Assembly: GCF_022844385.1 (NCBI RefSeq)
Contig: NZ_JALHLX010000019.1
Location: forward strand, 1-42,097
DNA length: 42,097 nucleotides
Source: Hydrogenophaga sp.
Lineage (GTDB): Bacteria > Pseudomonadota > Gammaproteobacteria > Burkholderiales > Burkholderiaceae_C
Direction: 5' to 3'
A program made the position numbers and the translations under genes. Below, one piece after another: positions 14,993-24,991 of the stretch; within the stretch, counting starts at the first letter, position 1; the number at the start of each line of letters is the position of its first letter. The notes beneath the pieces are model-generated. The model was not told where the DNA came from. It did no database searches and was given only the letters and a program-made list of their open reading frames with translations.

Positions 14993-16252
14993 ATGACCAC
15001 CGAACAACAACTGGATGCCTGGATCGACGCCCACTTCGACGAGGAAGTGCGCTTCCTGCAAGAACTCGTGCGCGTGCCCACCGACACACCGCCCGGCAAC
15101 AACGCGCCGCACGCCGAACGCACCGCCGAACTGCTGGAGGCCATGGGCCTGAGCGCGGAAAAACACGCCGTGCCGACCGCCGAGGTGGAGGCTGCAGGAC
15201 TGCAAAGCATCACCAACCTGATCGTGCGCCGGCCCTACGGCGCGGGCAAGACCATTGCGCTGAACGCCCACGGCGACGTGGTGCCGCCCGGCGAAGGCTG
15301 GACACACGACCCCTACGGCGGCGAGATCGCGGACGGCAAGATGTACGGCCGCGCCACGGCGGTGAGCAAGTGCGACATCGCCAGCTTCACATTCGCCATC
15401 CGGGCGCTGGAATCCGTGAGTGCATCGCTGAATGCCAGGCTCGCTGGCGGCGTGGAACTGCACGTGACCTACGACGAGGAGTACGGCGGCGAGGTCGGCC
15501 CCGACTGGCTGCTGAAGAAAGGCCTGACCAAGCCCGACCTCATGATCGCGGCGGGCTTCAGCTACCAGGTGGTGGTGGCGCACAACGGCTGCCTGCAACT
15601 CGAGGTGACGGTGCACGGCGACATGGCACACGCCGCCATTCCCGACAGCGGCACCGACGCACTGCAGGGTGCCACGCACATCCTCAACGCGCTCTACGCG
15701 CTCAACACCGACTACCTGAAGATCAGCTCCAGCGTTGAAGGCATCACCCACCCCTACCTCAACGTGGGCCAGATCAGCGGCGGCACCAACACCAACGTGA
15801 TCCCGGGCAAGGTGGTGCTCAAGGTCGACCGCCGCATGATCCCCGAGGAAGATCCGGCGGAGGTGGAAGCGTCCCTTCGCCACACCATCGAGCAGGCCGC
15901 GGCCAGCTTCAAGCCACCGCGCGGCGGCCGTGCCATCGGTGTGGATGTGAAACGCATCCTGCTGGCGCGCGCACTCAAGCCCCTGCCAGGCAACAAACCT
16001 CTGGTCGATGCGATCCAGAAGCACGGCCAGGCCGTCTTCGGCGAAGCCATTCCCGCCGTGGGCACGCCGCTCTACACCGACGTGCGCATCTACGGCGAGC
16101 ACGGCATTCCGGGCGTTATCTACGGCGCAGGGCCGCGCACGGTGCGCGAATCGAACGCCAAACGCGCTGACGAGCACTTGGTGCTTGAAGACCTGCGACG
16201 CGCCACCCAGGTGATCGCACGAACGCTGTTCGAGCTGCTCCAGCCCACCTGA
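14993..16252 (+). CDS. M20-family metallohydrolase of the purine operon
   Basis: A 419-residue member of the M20 (ArgE/DapE/allantoate hydrolase) superfamily, starting 5 bp after the fusion gene. NAHGDVVPPGEGW gives likely metal ligand His93 and nearby Asp95, and TYDEEYGGEVG (159-169) gives the catalytic and metal-binding Glu pair. The usual G-R-G-x-x-D-x-K box is replaced by GRATAVSKCD (119-128), so the bridging Asp is either missing or shifted to Asp128. By position it may act on ureidoglycine or ureidoglycolate, the products of the AllC step, but ArgE-like deacylation of another N-acyl compound is possible. No specific name is justified. Confidence 0.85.
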   Translation: MTTEQQLDAWIDAHFDEEVRFLQELVRVPTDTPPGNNAPHAERTAELLEAMGLSAEKHAVPTAEVEAAGLQSITNLIVRRPYGAGKTIALNAHGDVVPPGEGWTHDPYGGEIADGKMYGRATAVSKCDIASFTFAIRALESVSASLNARLAGGVELHVTYDEEYGGEVGPDWLLKKGLTKPDLMIAAGFSYQVVVAHNGCLQLEVTVHGDMAHAAIPDSGTDALQGATHILNALYALNTDYLKISSSVEGITHPYLNVGQISGGTNTNVIPGKVVLKVDRRMIPEEDPAEVEASLRHTIEQAAASFKPPRGGRAIGVDVKRILLARALKPLPGNKPLVDAIQKHGQAVFGEAIPAVGTPLYTDVRIYGEHGIPGVIYGAGPRTVRESNAKRADEHLVLEDLRRATQVIARTLFELLQPT

Positions 16253-16321
16253 TCTCCCCTCTTGCGCAGCCCCCGACGAGGGGCACAATGAAACGCACAA
16301 CAACGGTCACAGGAGACAAAC

Positions 16322-18610
<2,289 letters not shown>

Positions 18611-18631
18611 GGGCGGCTGGCCAACAACGCA

Positions 18632-18657
18632 AAAAAGGACGCCGCAGCGTCCTTTTT
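18632..18657. terminator. Bidirectional terminator between maeB and msrA
   Basis: AAAAAGGACGC (18632-18642), loop CGCA, GCGTCCTTTTT (18647-18657), a perfect 11-bp stem with T runs on both strands. It serves the converging maeB and msrA. Confidence 0.92.
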
Positions 18658-18674
18658 CTTGGGTATCGATCCAG

Positions 18675-19211
18675 CTATTTCGCCAGGCGCGCAAACGTCT
18701 TGCGAAACTTCGCCACCTTGGGCGCCGCCACCATCATGCAGTAGCCCTGGTTCGGGTTGCGCTCGAAAAAGTCCTGGTGGTAGGCCTCGGCGGCCGAGTA
18801 GTTGTCCAGCGGAACCAGCTCGGTCACGATGGGTTTGCCATAGGCTTTGTCGTTCGTGAGTTCGTCGATCAGGCCCTGCGCCACCTGCTTCTGCTCCGGC
18901 GTGGTGAAGTAAATGCCGCTGCGGTACTGCGTGCCCACGTCGTTACCCTGGCGGTTCAGCGTGGTGGGGTCGTGGATCACGAAAAAGATTTCGAGAATCT
19001 CGCGCGTGCTGATCTGCGCCGGGTCGTACTCCAGCCGCACCACCTCGTTGTGGCCCGTGGTGCCGGTGCACACCGCCTCGTAACTGGGCTGCTTCACATG
19101 GCCATTGCTGTAACCCGACTCCACGTCGGTCACGCCCTTGACCCCCACGTACACCGACTCGGTGCACCAGAAACAGCCGCCACCCAAAACCAGAACTTCT
19201 CTGTCGCTCAT
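18675..19211 (-). CDS. msrA: Peptide methionine sulfoxide reductase A
   Basis: Reduces the S form of methionine sulfoxide in oxidised proteins. The 178-residue protein has GCFWCTES with catalytic Cys13 in GCFWC, GYSNGHVKQPSYEAVCTGTTGHNEVV, and the C-terminal YHQDFFERNPNQGYC with the likely resolving cysteine. Of two close ATGs (19223 and 19211) I chose 19211, because GGAG sits six bases before it; that same GGAG would lie inside the gene if 19223 were used. No msrB is adjacent. Confidence 0.96.
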   Translation of the reverse strand: MSDREVLVLGGGCFWCTESVYVGVKGVTDVESGYSNGHVKQPSYEAVCTGTTGHNEVVRLEYDPAQISTREILEIFFVIHDPTTLNRQGNDVGTQYRSGIYFTTPEQKQVAQGLIDELTNDKAYGKPIVTELVPLDNYSAAEAYHQDFFERNPNQGYCMMVAAPKVAKFRKTFARLAK

Positions 19212-19272
19212 CGTGTTCTCCATGTGTAGCAACCCGCGGTCGTCGCGCTTGGCGCGGGATTCTTTCAACGCC

Positions 19273-20163
19273 TCACTGTAGTGGTTGTGCAAACGCCCGC
19301 ACCGCACCGAGGAATGCCCCCAGCGCGGCCTGGTCTCTGTCTGTCTTCCACAGACAGTGGGTCTCATAAGGCGGCGTATCCACATCCAGCGGCACGAACA
19401 CCGCGCCAGGCAGCCCGGCCTGCTGCAGCGCGGCCGGCACCAACGCACAGCCCAGCCCCTGCGACACGATGGACACCACGCTGAGCCAGTGGCGCAACTC
19501 AAACCGGATCTCGGGAGAAAAGCCGGCGTCGGCGCACAGGCCGAGGATGCGCTCGTGGTAATCGGGCGAGACAGCGCGCGAGACCACCGCAAACGGTTCA
19601 CCTTGCAGCCGCGCCAGCGACAAGCGCTTGCGCTTCGCCAGCGCATGGTCCGCCGGCAGGCAGGCCACAAACGGCTGGCTGGACACCAGGATCTGCGAAA
19701 AGCCCGCAGGCACGCGCGTGGTGTGCACGAAGCCGATGTCCAGACGTTCGTGCATCAGGTCGATCAGCTGGTCGCTCGAACTCAGTTCGCGCAGCACCAG
19801 CCGCAGCTTGGGGTGGTCCACCGCAAAGCCCTGCAGAATCTGCGGCAGCCCGCGGTACAGCACCGTGCCGGCAAAACCGATCTGCAAACTGCCCAGCATG
19901 CCCTGCGACACCTCGCGCGCCTCCCGCGCAGCCAGGCCCGCCTGATCGAGCAGCGCGCGCGCCGCTGGCACGAAAGCCTGACCGGCTGCGGTGAGTTGCA
20001 CGCCCCGGCTGTTGCGGGTGAAGAGCTGGGCGCCCACCGAGGCTTCGAGCTGCTGGATGTTGAGCGAGAGCGGTGGCTGGGTGATGGACAGTCGTTGCGC
20101 GGCGCGCCCGAAATGCAACTCCTCGGCCAGCACGAGGAAATAGCGCAGGTGGCGAAATTCCAT
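19273..20163 (-). CDS. LysR-family regulator divergent from gcdH
   Basis: A 296-residue LysR-type regulator: helix-turn-helix in residues 1-60 (FRHLRYFLVLAEELHFGRAAQ, then ITQPPLSLNIQQLE) and a two-lobed effector domain to the end. The start at 20163 gives the usual MEFRHLRYF. It is transcribed away from the glutaryl-CoA dehydrogenase gene over a 104-bp region with several inverted repeats, the classic layout of a LysR activator and its target. A GcdR-like role in glutarate/lysine breakdown is likely but inferred. Confidence 0.9.
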   Translation of the reverse strand: MEFRHLRYFLVLAEELHFGRAAQRLSITQPPLSLNIQQLEASVGAQLFTRNSRGVQLTAAGQAFVPAARALLDQAGLAAREAREVSQGMLGSLQIGFAGTVLYRGLPQILQGFAVDHPKLRLVLRELSSSDQLIDLMHERLDIGFVHTTRVPAGFSQILVSSQPFVACLPADHALAKRKRLSLARLQGEPFAVVSRAVSPDYHERILGLCADAGFSPEIRFELRHWLSVVSIVSQGLGCALVPAALQQAGLPGAVFVPLDVDTPPYETHCLWKTDRDQAALGAFLGAVRAFAQPLQ

Positions 20164-20217
20164 GAATAGCTTTCCTGTATCAATGGATACTGATTCGATA
20201 TTAGACAGGTATTCATG
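20161..20217. promoter_or_regulatory. LysR binding region between lysR and gcdH
   Basis: GTATC-N4-GATAC (20177-20190) lies inside a wider pair of 8-bp arms, CATGAATA (20161-20168) and TATTCATG (20210-20217). The left outer arm contains the lysR start codon. ATCA-N8-TGAT also overlaps this core and fits a T-N12-A LysR box. Confidence 0.45.
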
Positions 20218-20267
20218 CCAGGCGGACAATGCGCGCATTGCCACCTCAACATCCGGAGACACCGACC

Positions 20268-21461
20268 ATGCTTTCCCCCACCAAGGCCAAGGCCAGCTTC
20301 AGCTGGGAAGACCCCTTCCACCTCGACGCCCAGCTCACCGACGACGAGCGCGCCGTGCGCGACGCCGCCCACGCCTACTGCCAGGAACGCCTGGCCCCGC
20401 GCGTGGTGGAAGCCTTCCGCCACGAGAAAACCGACCCCGCGATCTTTCGCGAGATGGGCGAACTCGGCCTGCTCGGCCCCACCATCCCCGAGGCCTACGG
20501 CGGCAGCGGTCTGAACTACGTGTGTTACGGCCTGGTGGCCCGTGAAGTGGAGCGTGTGGACTCCGGCTACCGCTCGATGATGAGCGTGCAAAGCTCTCTG
20601 GTGATGGTGCCCATCAACGAGTTCGGCACCGAAGAGCAGAAGCAGAAGTACCTGCCCAAACTCGCCAGCGGCCAGTGGATCGGCTGCTTCGGCCTGACCG
20701 AACCCAACCACGGCTCCGACCCCGGCAGCATGGTCACGCGCGCCAAGAAGGTCGCCGGTGGCTACAGCATCTCCGGCAGCAAGATGTGGATCAGCAATTC
20801 GCCCATTGCCGACGTGTTCGTGGTCTGGGCCAAGGACGACGAAGGTTCGATCCGCGGCTTCATCCTCGACAAGGGCATGAAGGGCCTCTCGGCCCCGGCC
20901 ATCCACAGCAAGGTCGGCCTGCGCGCCAGCATCACCGGCGAGATCGTCATGGACGGCGTGTTCTGCCCCGAAGAAAACGCCTTCCCCGAGGTGCGTGGCC
21001 TCAAGGGCCCGTTCACCTGCCTGAACAGCGCGCGCTACGGCATCGCCTGGGGTGCGCTAGGTGCGGCCGAGGACTGCTACTTCCGCGCCCGCCAGTATGT
21101 GATGGACCGTCACCAGTTCGGCCGCCCCCTCGCAGCCAACCAGCTGATCCAGAAGAAGCTGGCCGACATGCTGACCGAGATCAGCCTGGGCCTGCAGGGT
21201 TGCCTGCGCCTGGGCCGCATGAAGGACGAAGGCACGGCCGCCGTGGAGATCACCAGCATCTTGAAGCGCAACAGCTGCGGCAAGTCGCTCGACATTGCCC
21301 GCATGGCCCGCGACATGATGGGCGGCAACGGCATCAGCGACGAATTCGGCGTGGCCCGCCACCTGGTGAACCTGGAGGTGGTGAACACCTACGAAGGCAC
21401 GCACGACATCCACGCGCTCATCCTCGGCCGCGCCATCACCGGCATCCAGGCGTTTTCCTGA
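20268..21461 (+). CDS. gcdH: Glutaryl-CoA dehydrogenase
   Basis: An FAD enzyme that oxidises and decarboxylates glutaryl-CoA to crotonyl-CoA in lysine, tryptophan and glutarate breakdown. The 397-residue sequence starts with the GcdH-type leader ([22 protein letters not shown]) and has the acyl-CoA dehydrogenase signatures [16 protein letters not shown] and [18 protein letters not shown], then [21 protein letters not shown]. The catalytic Glu is in [18 protein letters not shown] near the end. GGAG lies upstream of the ATG. It is a single-gene unit with its own terminator, divergent from a LysR gene. Confidence 0.95.
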   Translation: MLSPTKAKASFSWEDPFHLDAQLTDDERAVRDAAHAYCQERLAPRVVEAFRHEKTDPAIFREMGELGLLGPTIPEAYGGSGLNYVCYGLVAREVERVDSGYRSMMSVQSSLVMVPINEFGTEEQKQKYLPKLASGQWIGCFGLTEPNHGSDPGSMVTRAKKVAGGYSISGSKMWISNSPIADVFVVWAKDDEGSIRGFILDKGMKGLSAPAIHSKVGLRASITGEIVMDGVFCPEENAFPEVRGLKGPFTCLNSARYGIAWGALGAAEDCYFRARQYVMDRHQFGRPLAANQLIQKKLADMLTEISLGLQGCLRLGRMKDEGTAAVEITSILKRNSCGKSLDIARMARDMMGGNGISDEFGVARHLVNLEVVNTYEGTHDIHALILGRAITGIQAFS

Positions 21462-21477
21462 AGCCTTGAGCCATCTC

Positions 21478-21508
21478 CCGTGCCACAGAAGCTGGCACGG
21501 TTTCTGTT
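21478..21508 (+). terminator. Intrinsic terminator of gcdH
   Basis: CCGTGCCA (21478-21485), a 7-base loop, TGGCACGG (21493-21500), then TTTCTGTT. It ends 11 bases before the antiporter gene. Confidence 0.82.
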
Positions 21509-21519
21509 AGCTTCAGGGC

Positions 21520-22998
21520 ATGTTCCTGTCGCTCGATTTCCTCACGCTTCCCCTGCTGGCCGCTGCGGCGCTGGTGTTCCTGAGCGTGCTCGCCGGGGTG
21601 GTGTCGGCGCGTGTGGGCTTCTCGTTCCTGCTGGTCTTCCTCACCGTCGGCATTCTGGCCGGCGAGGATGGTCCGGGTGGCTTTGTTTTCAACGACTTTC
21701 GCCTGAGCTTCTGGGTCGGCAACGTGGCGCTGGCCGTCATCCTGCTCGACGGCGGGCTGCGCACCGACCTCACCACCTTCCGCACCGGCCTCAGGCCCTC
21801 GCTGGTGCTGGCCACGGTGGGCGTGGTGGTGTGCACCGGCATCACCGCCACGGCGGCGTGGGCCCTGCTCGACCTGTCCTGGCCACTGGCGCTGCTGGTG
21901 GGCGCCATCGTGGGCTCCACCGACGCCGCGGCGGTGTTCTCGCTGCTCAAATCGTCGGGGGTGAAGCTCAACGAACGGGTGGCCGCCACGCTGGAGATCG
22001 AGTCCGGCATGAACGACCCGATGGCGGTTTACCTCACGCTGACCTTCATCGCGGTGGCGCTGGCCGCGATGGCGGGGGAAACGGAGAGCATCACCGCCCT
22101 GAGCGTGGTGCGCTCGTTGGTGGAGCAGTTTGGCTACGGCACCATCGCCGGCCTGGCCAGCGGTTTTGGCCTCGCCGGTCTGCTCAAACGCCTGGGCCGC
22201 GGCACCGACGGTGGTGGCGGCATCCGGGCCTTGCTCATCGTCTCGGGCGGCCTGGCCGTGTTTGCGGGCACCACCTGGTTCGGTGGATCGGGCTTTCTCG
22301 CGGTCTACCTCATGGGCATGATCACCGGCAACCGCGCGCGCCGCCAGGTGCGCACCTCGCTGTCGGCCATGGACGGTTACGCCTGGCTGGCGCAGGCCGG
22401 CATGTTCCTGCTGCTCGGCCTGCTGGTGAATCCCACCGAACTGCTGCGCACCATCTGGCCCGCGCTGGGGGTGTCGGCGGTGCTGATGCTCGTGGCGCGG
22501 CCGATCTCGGTATGGGTCTGCCTGTCCCCGTTCCGCTTCAACCGGCACGAAATGACCTTCATTTCGTGGGTGGGCCTGCGTGGCGCGGTGCCCATCGTGC
22601 TGGCCGTGTTCCCGGTGATGGCCGGCGTGCAGGGAGCGCAGACCTTCTTCAATGTGGCCTTTGTGGTGGTGCTCACCTCCCTGCTGCTGCAGGGCTCCAC
22701 CATCGCCTGGGCGGCGCGACGCACCCATGTGGCCCTGCCTGACCTGGACGACACCGAACAGGCCCGTCTGGTGTTCGGCGACTTCGTGATGGACGCCAGC
22801 ACACCGCTGGAAGATCTGTGCGGTTTCTATGGACTGCCGGTGCCCGCGGAATCCAACGTGTCGGTCGGCCAATGGCTGCGCAACGAACTGCACCGACCAC
22901 CCGTGGTGGGTGATGCCGCCCAACTGGGCAAGGCCGAGGTCAGCGTGCGGGAAATGAACGCCAACCGCATCACGCGCGTGGGCATCAAGCTGGGCTGA
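21520..22998 (+). CDS. CPA1-family potassium (or sodium)/proton antiporter
   Basis: An integral inner-membrane antiporter of 492 residues with about 12-13 hydrophobic segments up to residue 410. Family motifs are LLDGGLRTDLTTFR near residue 76, GSTDAAAVFSLLKSSGVKLNERV around 131, and IESGMNDPMAVYL around 163, with the charged residues of the transport path. The hydrophilic tail (410-492) resembles the short cytoplasmic part of CvrA/NhaP2-type K+/H+ antiporters. The preceding terminator suggests its own promoter in a very short gap or weak read-through. The transported ion is inferred. Confidence 0.9.
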   Translation: MFLSLDFLTLPLLAAAALVFLSVLAGVVSARVGFSFLLVFLTVGILAGEDGPGGFVFNDFRLSFWVGNVALAVILLDGGLRTDLTTFRTGLRPSLVLATVGVVVCTGITATAAWALLDLSWPLALLVGAIVGSTDAAAVFSLLKSSGVKLNERVAATLEIESGMNDPMAVYLTLTFIAVALAAMAGETESITALSVVRSLVEQFGYGTIAGLASGFGLAGLLKRLGRGTDGGGGIRALLIVSGGLAVFAGTTWFGGSGFLAVYLMGMITGNRARRQVRTSLSAMDGYAWLAQAGMFLLLGLLVNPTELLRTIWPALGVSAVLMLVARPISVWVCLSPFRFNRHEMTFISWVGLRGAVPIVLAVFPVMAGVQGAQTFFNVAFVVVLTSLLLQGSTIAWAARRTHVALPDLDDTEQARLVFGDFVMDASTPLEDLCGFYGLPVPAESNVSVGQWLRNELHRPPVVGDAAQLGKAEVSVREMNANRITRVGIKLG

Positions 22999-23032
22999 GC
23001 CATTTCACCGGGTGGGGTTTGCCTTGGCTTTA

Positions 23033-23058
23033 TCCCTGCGAGACAGTCAGCGCAGGGA
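23033..23058. repeat. Inverted repeat after the antiporter gene
   Basis: TCCCTGCG (23033-23040) pairs perfectly with CGCAGGGA (23051-23058) across ten bases. There is no T tract, so intrinsic termination is doubtful. It lies 12 bp before the TetR operator. Confidence 0.35.
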
Positions 23059-23070
23059 CCGTCGGGTACA

Positions 23071-23092
23071 TTAATAACCCATCGGTCATTAA
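23071..23092. promoter_or_regulatory. Candidate TetR operator of the efflux locus
   Basis: A 22-bp near-perfect inverted repeat: TTAAT-x-ACC-x-AT on the left and AT-x-GGT-x-ATTAA on the right, with mismatches only at the four x positions. It lies 10 bases before the tetR ATG and covers AT-rich boxes that could be the -10. Autorepression and control of the following pump genes is the natural reading. Confidence 0.75.
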
Positions 23093-23102
23093 AATCCATT
23101 GC

Positions 23103-23801
23103 ATGCCTGCGCCCCCAGTCACCGAACCCTCCGACGACAGCACCTCCACCGACGCGGGTGCGCCGCAGCGCCGCTCACGGCGCAAGGAAGCGCGCCCCGG
23201 CGAGTTGCTGGACGCCGCACTCACGCTGTTCGTGGAAAGAGGCTTTGCTGCGACCCGGGTGGAAGAAGTGGCGGCCATGGCGGGTGTGTCCAAAGGCACC
23301 CTGTTTCTGTACTTCCCGAGCAAGGAAGAGCTGTTCAAGGCGGTCGTGCGCGAGAACATCGCGGGTCGCTTCACCGAATGGAACGAGGAGTTCGAGCGCT
23401 TCAGTGGCGACAGCGCCGAGCTCGTGCGCTATTGCATGCACTCGTGGTGGGAGCGCATCGGCACAACACCCGCCTCGGGCATCACCAAACTCGTGATGAG
23501 CGAGGCCGGCATGTTTCCCGAGATCGCGGCCTTCTACCAGCGGGAAGTGATCGAGCCCGGACACGACCTGATCCGCCGCATCCTGCAGCGCGGTGTGGAC
23601 CGGGGCGATTTCCGACCCTTGCCCATGGAATACGCGGTCTACAGCCTGATCGCGCCGATGATCTTCCTGCTGATGTGGAAACACTCCGTGGCGCCCTGCT
23701 GCCCGGCCACCGCGCAGATCGATCCAGTCGGCTTCATCGATGCCCAGGTCGACTTGCTGCTGACCGGCATGTTGGCCGCCCCCGGCCGCCCCAACGTCTG
23801 A
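23103..23801 (+). CDS. TetR-family regulator of the RND efflux genes
   Basis: A 232-residue TetR-type repressor. After a 25-residue polar leader the helix-turn-helix lies at about 33-80 (LLDAALTLFVERGFAATRVEEVA, then VSKGTLFLYFPSKEELF), followed by a helical ligand-binding domain (WWERIGTTPASG, FPEIAAFYQREVIEPG). The start ATG is ten bases past the operator. It is followed 19 bp later by the adaptor gene, so regulator and pump are probably one transcript. The ligand is unknown. Confidence 0.92.
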   Translation: MPAPPVTEPSDDSTSTDAGAPQRRSRRKEARPGELLDAALTLFVERGFAATRVEEVAAMAGVSKGTLFLYFPSKEELFKAVVRENIAGRFTEWNEEFERFSGDSAELVRYCMHSWWERIGTTPASGITKLVMSEAGMFPEIAAFYQREVIEPGHDLIRRILQRGVDRGDFRPLPMEYAVYSLIAPMIFLLMWKHSVAPCCPATAQIDPVGFIDAQVDLLLTGMLAAPGRPNV

Positions 23802-23820
23802 ATTTCTCAAGTCATCCGCC

Positions 23821-24981
23821 ATGAACACCCGCCGCCCGTTGTCTTTCTGGATCAAGTGGCTGCTGCTCATTGCGCTGGTGCTCGGCATCGCCCTGGGCGT
23901 CACGCGCGCGCTGGGCAAACGCAAGGCCACGAACGAGGCGGCCATGGCGGCCGCCGAATCGTTGCAGAAGACGCCCACGTACACGCTCTCACCCGCCGAC
24001 GTGGTGACGGTGCAAAACATCGCGCTCACCCAGACCGTTGCCCTGTCAGGTTCGGTGGACGCCTTGCAGACCGCCGCCATCAAGGCAAAAACCCCCGGCG
24101 AGATCCAGGGGCTGACCAAGCGCGAAGGCGACCCGGTGAAGGCCGGCGAAGTGGTGGCACGCATCGACAGCACTGAGGCCCAGGCCCGCGTGCGCCAGGC
24201 CACGCGCCAGGCCGAGTCGGCACAGGCGCAGGTGGCGATTGCCCGGCGCACCTTCGACAACAACCAGGCACTGGTGCGCCAGGGCTTCATCTCCAACACC
24301 GCGCTGGACACCGCCAGCGCCAACCTCGCCAGCGCCGAGGCCACGCACCAGGCCGCGCTGGCGGCGCTGGACATCGCGCGCAAATCGCTGGCCGACACCA
24401 CGCTGCGCTCACCGCTCACAGGCCAGATCTCGGCCCGGCTGGTGCAGAACGGCGAACGCGTGGGCATCGACACGCGCGTGCTCGACGTGGTCGACCTCTC
24501 GGGCTTCGAGATGGAAGCCGCCATCGCACCGGCCGATGCGGTGTCCGTGCAGGTGGGCCAGACGGCGCGCCTGACGATCGAAGGTCAGCCCGAGCCGGTG
24601 CAGGCCACCGTGGCGCGCATCAACCCCAGCGTGCAGGCCGCCAGCCGCAGCGTGCTGGTGTATCTGCGCGTGCCTGCGCAGCCCGGCATGCGCCAGGGGC
24701 TGTTTGCCCAGGGGCACATCGTGATCGGCTCGGTCACGGCGCTGGCCGTGCCGGCCTCCACCGTGCGCAACGACAAGCCGCAGCCCTATGTGCAGGTGGT
24801 GCGAGAAGGGGCGGTCGTGCATGTGCCGGTGCAGCCGGGCGCCACCGGCCTGCTCGGCAACGAACCCATGCGCGCTGTGGAAGGTCTGCCAGCCGGCACG
24901 CAGCTGCTGCGCGCCCAGGCCGGCCTGATCCGCGAAGGCACTGCCGTGCGCCTGAACGCGCCCGCCACCGCCACCAACTGA
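23821..24981 (+). CDS. RND efflux periplasmic adaptor (membrane fusion protein)
   Basis: Links an RND pump to an outer-membrane channel. The 386-residue protein has an N-terminal membrane segment at about 10-28 and a lipoyl-like half at 75-115 (KAKTPGEIQGLTKREGDPVKAGEVVARID). An alpha-hairpin rich in Ala, Gln and Arg follows at about 118-185, then the second lipoyl half (LRSPLTGQISARLVQNGERV) and the beta-barrel and membrane-proximal domains. It is anchored by a helix and not by a lipobox Cys. The pump gene follows after 10 bp and a TolC-family gene lies further down. Confidence 0.93.
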   Translation: MNTRRPLSFWIKWLLLIALVLGIALGVTRALGKRKATNEAAMAAAESLQKTPTYTLSPADVVTVQNIALTQTVALSGSVDALQTAAIKAKTPGEIQGLTKREGDPVKAGEVVARIDSTEAQARVRQATRQAESAQAQVAIARRTFDNNQALVRQGFISNTALDTASANLASAEATHQAALAALDIARKSLADTTLRSPLTGQISARLVQNGERVGIDTRVLDVVDLSGFEMEAAIAPADAVSVQVGQTARLTIEGQPEPVQATVARINPSVQAASRSVLVYLRVPAQPGMRQGLFAQGHIVIGSVTALAVPASTVRNDKPQPYVQVVREGAVVHVPVQPGATGLLGNEPMRAVEGLPAGTQLLRAQAGLIREGTAVRLNAPATATN

Positions 24982-24991
24982 GCAGTCCACC

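Noticed and set aside
16262..16289. CCCCTC and GAGGGG as a terminator between the M20 gene and maeB
   Set aside because: The stem is six base pairs with a 16-base loop and no T tract.
21436..22923. A long minus-strand frame opposite the antiporter gene
   Set aside because: It is low complexity (His, Gln, Arg, Gly) and antisense to a membrane protein with clear transport motifs.
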